The translations under genes and the position numbers were made by a program. 7,522 nt of DNA from Dehalococcoidia bacterium (GTDB lineage Bacteria; Chloroflexota; Dehalococcoidia; DSTF01; JALHUB01), in assembly GCA_022865685.1 (NCBI GenBank), contig JALHUB010000152.1:1-7522 (forward strand), given 5' to 3'. Below the pieces are notes generated by a model. That model saw only the letters and a program-made list of their open reading frames with translations, was not told where the DNA came from and searched no databases. Shown here piece after piece: positions 5,299 to 7,522 of this stretch. Positions within the stretch are counted from its first letter, which is position 1; each line of letters begins with the position of its first letter.

Positions 5299-5389
5299 TC
5301 ACACGACCGGAGCGGAAGCAGTTGCCCGCGGGTCACGTCAGCCTCCACGCGCTGAGCGACGGGTCGTGCTCGCACCGCGATAAGTACTT

Positions 5390-5395
5390 TATACT
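5390..5395 (+). promoter_or_regulatory. candidate -10 of the 67-residue protein gene
   Basis: TATACT, five of six to consensus, in a short A/T-rich patch (5380-5402) within GC-rich sequence. No clear -35 lies upstream. Start would be near 5402, with a leader of about 54 bases. Confidence 0.35.
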
Positions 5396-5455
5396 GAGCT
5401 AAGCAACGCGAACGTGCAGCGGACTGAAAGCGGTCAGGGTTAGTTGGAGGACAGC

Positions 5456-5659
5456 TTGAAGACGGAGATATACGAGGTAGACCCGTTCACCAGCCGCAAG
5501 GACAAGCTCATCACGACCATCGATAGCGACTATCGCTTCGAGCGGCAGGACGAGATATTCATCGACGGCGCAAGGTCGATGAAGGTGCGGGTAATCAACG
5601 TGGTGGTGAGGCTTGCCGGCGGGGACATGGAACGCGAACTGCTGGTGATGAAGCTGTAG
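5456..5659 (+). CDS. 67-residue protein of unknown function
   Basis: The start is placed at the TTG at 5456, because TTGGAGG (5444-5450) lies just five bases upstream. The in-frame TTG at 5444 is part of that binding site and would start without one of its own. The protein is strand-rich and soluble (TEIYEVD, LITTIDSDY, MKVRVINVVVRL, ERELLVMKL) with a charged middle, suggesting a small beta-barrel or sandwich. There are no cysteines, and I do not recognise a family. It has its own likely -10 at 5390 and converges on the two-domain gene with 11 bases between stop codons and no terminator. Confidence 0.6.
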   Translation: MKTEIYEVDPFTSRKDKLITTIDSDYRFERQDEIFIDGARSMKVRVINVVVRLAGGDMERELLVMKL

Positions 5660-5670
5660 GCCGAGGGCGA

Positions 5671-6285
5671 CTACTCCATCGCGCTCGGCATCTCCGAGAA
5701 ACCGCGTTCCTGGACATCGGCTGCGCCGCCGACGGCGGTAGGATCGCTGCCGCGCTCCGTGGACAGACCAATCATTTCGATGCTCCGCCCGTTCACCACG
5801 ACGAATCCGTCATCCCATGCGAGCCCGCTGGCGCCCTCGTGCACGGTTCTGGCTTCGGTGACGGCCAGGAAGCTGTCGAACAGCTTCGGCAGCGCTATGG
5901 TGAGGTCGGCCTCCTTGACCAGTTGGATATTCCCGACGATTCGGAACGGCGGCGCAAAGACGACCATCCGTTGTTTTGTCTTCTCCACGTGGTCAAGGCG
6001 ATGCAGTTCGTTTCGCCTCGCCTCGGCCTCGGGCGTAGCTAGAGAACGCCCCATGACAACGGATTGTTTGTCGATGAAGAAGGGGCCTTCAGCCGCGATA
6101 ACCTCCTGAGAAGTCAGAAGCTGGCGCACCCTGACGTCCGCCAACTGCAGGTGGGTCATTTCCGGGTTGTTCAGCAGGTCGATCAGTCGGAGGCGTTCGT
6201 TGAGCGCGCGACAGCGCGCGACGATCGAATAGTCCTGCGTCACAATCTCCACATCGGCCAGCGATGAGTCCGGATCCACTGCCAT
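5671..6285 (-). CDS. unknown protein with tandem DUF6812-like beta domains
   Basis: A 204-residue protein from the ATG at 6285, preceded by GAGGGA. The frame stays open to a TTG at 6342, but that has no binding site. It is built from two diverged copies of one module. Residues 11-80 run from VEIVTQDYSIVARCRAL through LIDLLNN, LQLADVRV and SVVMG. Residues 106-173 run from RMVVFAPPFRIVGNIQL through ALPKLF, FLAVTEARTV and SIEMIG. Each copy has strand, strand, a leucine-rich turn, strand, then a closing strand ending in S-x-x-M-x-G. The module recalls DUF6812, a small domain of unknown function, but this is resemblance from memory. A charged linker (81-105) separates the copies and the last 30 residues look disordered. 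There is no signal peptide or membrane segment. It is divergent from ilvD, and no function can be assigned. Confidence 0.65.
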   Translation of the reverse strand: MAVDPDSSLADVEIVTQDYSIVARCRALNERLRLIDLLNNPEMTHLQLADVRVRQLLTSQEVIAAEGPFFIDKQSVVMGRSLATPEAEARRNELHRLDHVEKTKQRMVVFAPPFRIVGNIQLVKEADLTIALPKLFDSFLAVTEARTVHEGASGLAWDDGFVVVNGRSIEMIGLSTERGSDPTAVGGAADVQERGFSEMPSAME

Positions 6286-6419
6286 GTTTCCCTCATCCGC
6301 GTCGTGGATGACAAAGAAGAGCGAGCCCAGGCGGGCCGCCAACGAGCAGCCGGCCCAATGAGTTCATCGGCTTTGACAGGGGACGCAACATCGGCAGATT
6401 CCCCTACGACTGCCCTCGC

Positions 6420-6449
6420 TTGTCAACGCCGCCGCGGATGCCGTACGAT
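6420..6449 (+). promoter_or_regulatory. candidate ilvD promoter
   Basis: TTGTCA (6420-6425, five of six), an 18-base spacer and TACGAT (6444-6449, four of six). Start near 6456 would give a leader of about 69 bases. A consensus TTGACA at 6373-6378 also exists but has only a poor -10 (CAGATT) at 16 bases. Confidence 0.4.
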
Positions 6450-6459
6450 CCTCCCGAAC

Positions 6460-6483
6460 CCGTCCGCACCTCGCGCCGGACGG
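6460..6483 (+). promoter_or_regulatory. hairpin in the predicted ilvD leader
   Basis: CCGTCCG (6460-6466) pairs perfectly with CGGACGG (6477-6483) around a 10-base loop, 41 bases before the ilvD start. No T-tract follows and no leader peptide rich in Ile, Leu or Val is visible, so a classical attenuator is not supported. It may stabilise the message or be incidental to the high GC. Confidence 0.3.
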
Positions 6484-6524
6484 CTGGTAGTTTCGCCCGT
6501 CTATCACCTGGAAAGGCCTGACCC

Positions 6525-7522
6525 ATGCGTTCCGATCAGATAAAGAAAGGCTTCGAGCGCGCGCCGCATCGCGCCCTCCTGCGCGGCACTGGCGTCATCC
6601 GCTCCGAGGCCGACTTCGACAAGCCGTTCATCGCCATCGCCAACTCCTACACCGACATCGTGCCGGGTCACGTCCACCTGCAAGAGGTCGGACGGATCGT
6701 TAAGGAGGCCGTGCGCGCAGCCGGCGGCGTGCCCTTCGAGTTCAACACCATCGCCGTCGACGACGGCATAGTCATGGGGCACTTCGGCATGAAGTACTCG
6801 CTGCCCAGCCGCGAACTCATCGCCGACTGCGTGGAGACGATGGTCGCGGCCCACTGCTTCGACGCCATGGTCTGCATCCCCAACTGCGACAAGATCGTCC
6901 CGGGCATGCTGATGGCGGCCATGCGCCTCGACATCCCGACGATCTTCGTCAGCGGCGGGCCGATGCGCGCAGGAAGGCTGCCGGACGGCCGCGTCGCGGA
7001 CCTGATCAACGTCTTCGAGGGCGTGGGTGCCTACAGCGCCGGTCGCATCAGCGCGCAGGAGCTTCGCGATCTCGAGGTCAACGGCTGCCCCGGCTGCGGC
7101 GCCTGCGCCGGCATGTTCACCGCAAACTCCATGAACTGCCTGACCGAAGCTATCGGCCTCTCGCTGCCCGGCAACGGCACCATCCTTGCCGACAGCGAGG
7201 AGCGCAACGAGCTCTACCGGCAAGCGGCGCACCAGATCATGAGGCTACTCGAAGCCAACCTCACGCCGCGACAGCTCGTCACGCCGCTATCGCTGGACAA
7301 CGCCTTCGCGCTGGACATGGCGATGGGCGGCTCGACGAACACGGTCCTCCACGGGCTCGCCCTGGCGCACGAAGGCGGCATCGACTACCCGCTCCAGCGC
7401 ATCAACGAGATGTCGGCCCGCGTCCCCCACATCTGCAAGGTCGCGCCCGCCAACGACGTTCACCTGGAGGACGTCGACCGCGCCGGCGGCGTGAGCGCCA
7501 TTCTCAACGAGGTCAGCCGCAA
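6525..7522 (+). CDS. ilvD: dihydroxy-acid dehydratase (3' truncated by window)
   Basis: 332 codons are present of a protein usually about 550-560 residues long; the frame is still open at the window end. IlvD dehydrates 2,3-dihydroxy-isovalerate and -methylvalerate to the keto acids that precede valine, leucine and isoleucine. The start ATG has GGAAAGG eight bases upstream. Family motifs are NSYTDIVPGHVHL (40-52), FNTIAVDDGIVMGH (73-86) and CDKIVPG (121-127, with cluster ligand Cys121 and active-site Lys123). CPGCGACAGMFTANSMNCL (188-206) and MGGSTNTVLH also match. Position 48 is Gly, as in E. coli IlvD, where [2Fe-2S]-type dehydratases have a third cluster Cys. This suggests an oxygen-sensitive [4Fe-4S]-type enzyme. 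The gluconate dehydratase Edd is a relative, but these motifs fit IlvD better. Confidence 0.95.
   Translation, partial: MRSDQIKKGFERAPHRALLRGTGVIRSEADFDKPFIAIANSYTDIVPGHVHLQEVGRIVKEAVRAAGGVPFEFNTIAVDDGIVMGHFGMKYSLPSRELIADCVETMVAAHCFDAMVCIPNCDKIVPGMLMAAMRLDIPTIFVSGGPMRAGRLPDGRVADLINVFEGVGAYSAGRISAQELRDLEVNGCPGCGACAGMFTANSMNCLTEAIGLSLPGNGTILADSEERNELYRQAAHQIMRLLEANLTPRQLVTPLSLDNAFALDMAMGGSTNTVLHGLALAHEGGIDYPLQRINEMSARVPHICKVAPANDVHLEDVDRAGGVSAILNEVSR

Noticed and set aside
6304..6543. A 79-codon + strand frame before ilvD, considered as a leader peptide
   Set aside because: It has no ribosome binding site, no run of Ile, Leu or Val codons, and it overlaps the ilvD start. It is better explained as chance.
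6504..7232. A 242-codon open frame on the - strand
   Set aside because: It lies antisense across ilvD, whose conserved motifs are intact. Its His/Asp/Gly/Val-rich product has no domain-like pattern. Long antisense frames are expected in GC-rich codons.

Overview
This is a high-GC bacterial chromosome window with mixed strand use, short intergenic gaps and several poorly characterised small genes. The gene set, including a DUF6941-type protein, a BrnT-like toxin with a ribbon-helix-helix partner and a divergent PlsY, would fit a Chloroflexota (Dehalococcoidia-like) genome. That is an inference from general resemblance; no rRNA or other phylogenetic marker is present.

Positions 1-869 (+): the tail of an unidentified gene, a small Arg-rich protein and a membrane protein of about four helices. 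Positions 902-2052: an accessory segment, visibly more A/T-rich between genes. It has a DUF6941-like gene (-) facing away from a BrnT-like toxin and a ribbon-helix-helix antitoxin (+). The control region between them is the most striking part of the window. Two near-consensus promoters, each TTGACA-N14-CACTACA-N-T, point at each other with overlapping start regions, and a perfect dyad (CCACTACA-AAG-TGTAGTGG) and an extra half-site are superimposed. The layout predicts that the two transcription units exclude each other and are controlled by the antitoxin.

Positions 2072-5286: a crotonase-family gene (-) with its own promoter lies divergent from a probable two-gene operon (+). That operon encodes a cytidylate-kinase-like P-loop kinase and a divergent PlsY-type glycerol-3-phosphate acyltransferase. 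A 214-base gap follows, holding three perfect REP-like hairpins with different stems but TTCA/TAAA loops, plus one decayed copy. Then comes a RimI-like N-acetyltransferase (-) with a charged insertion.

Positions 5390-7522: a 67-residue unknown protein (+) converges on an unknown 204-residue protein (-) built from two diverged copies of one beta-rich domain. Divergent from the latter, after a promoter and a leader hairpin, is ilvD (+). This is the dihydroxy-acid dehydratase of branched-chain amino acid synthesis, cut by the window end after 332 codons.

The genes do not form one pathway. Housekeeping metabolism (ilvD, rimI, plsY-like, crotonase) surrounds one mobile-looking toxin-antitoxin module and one patch of repeated palindromes.
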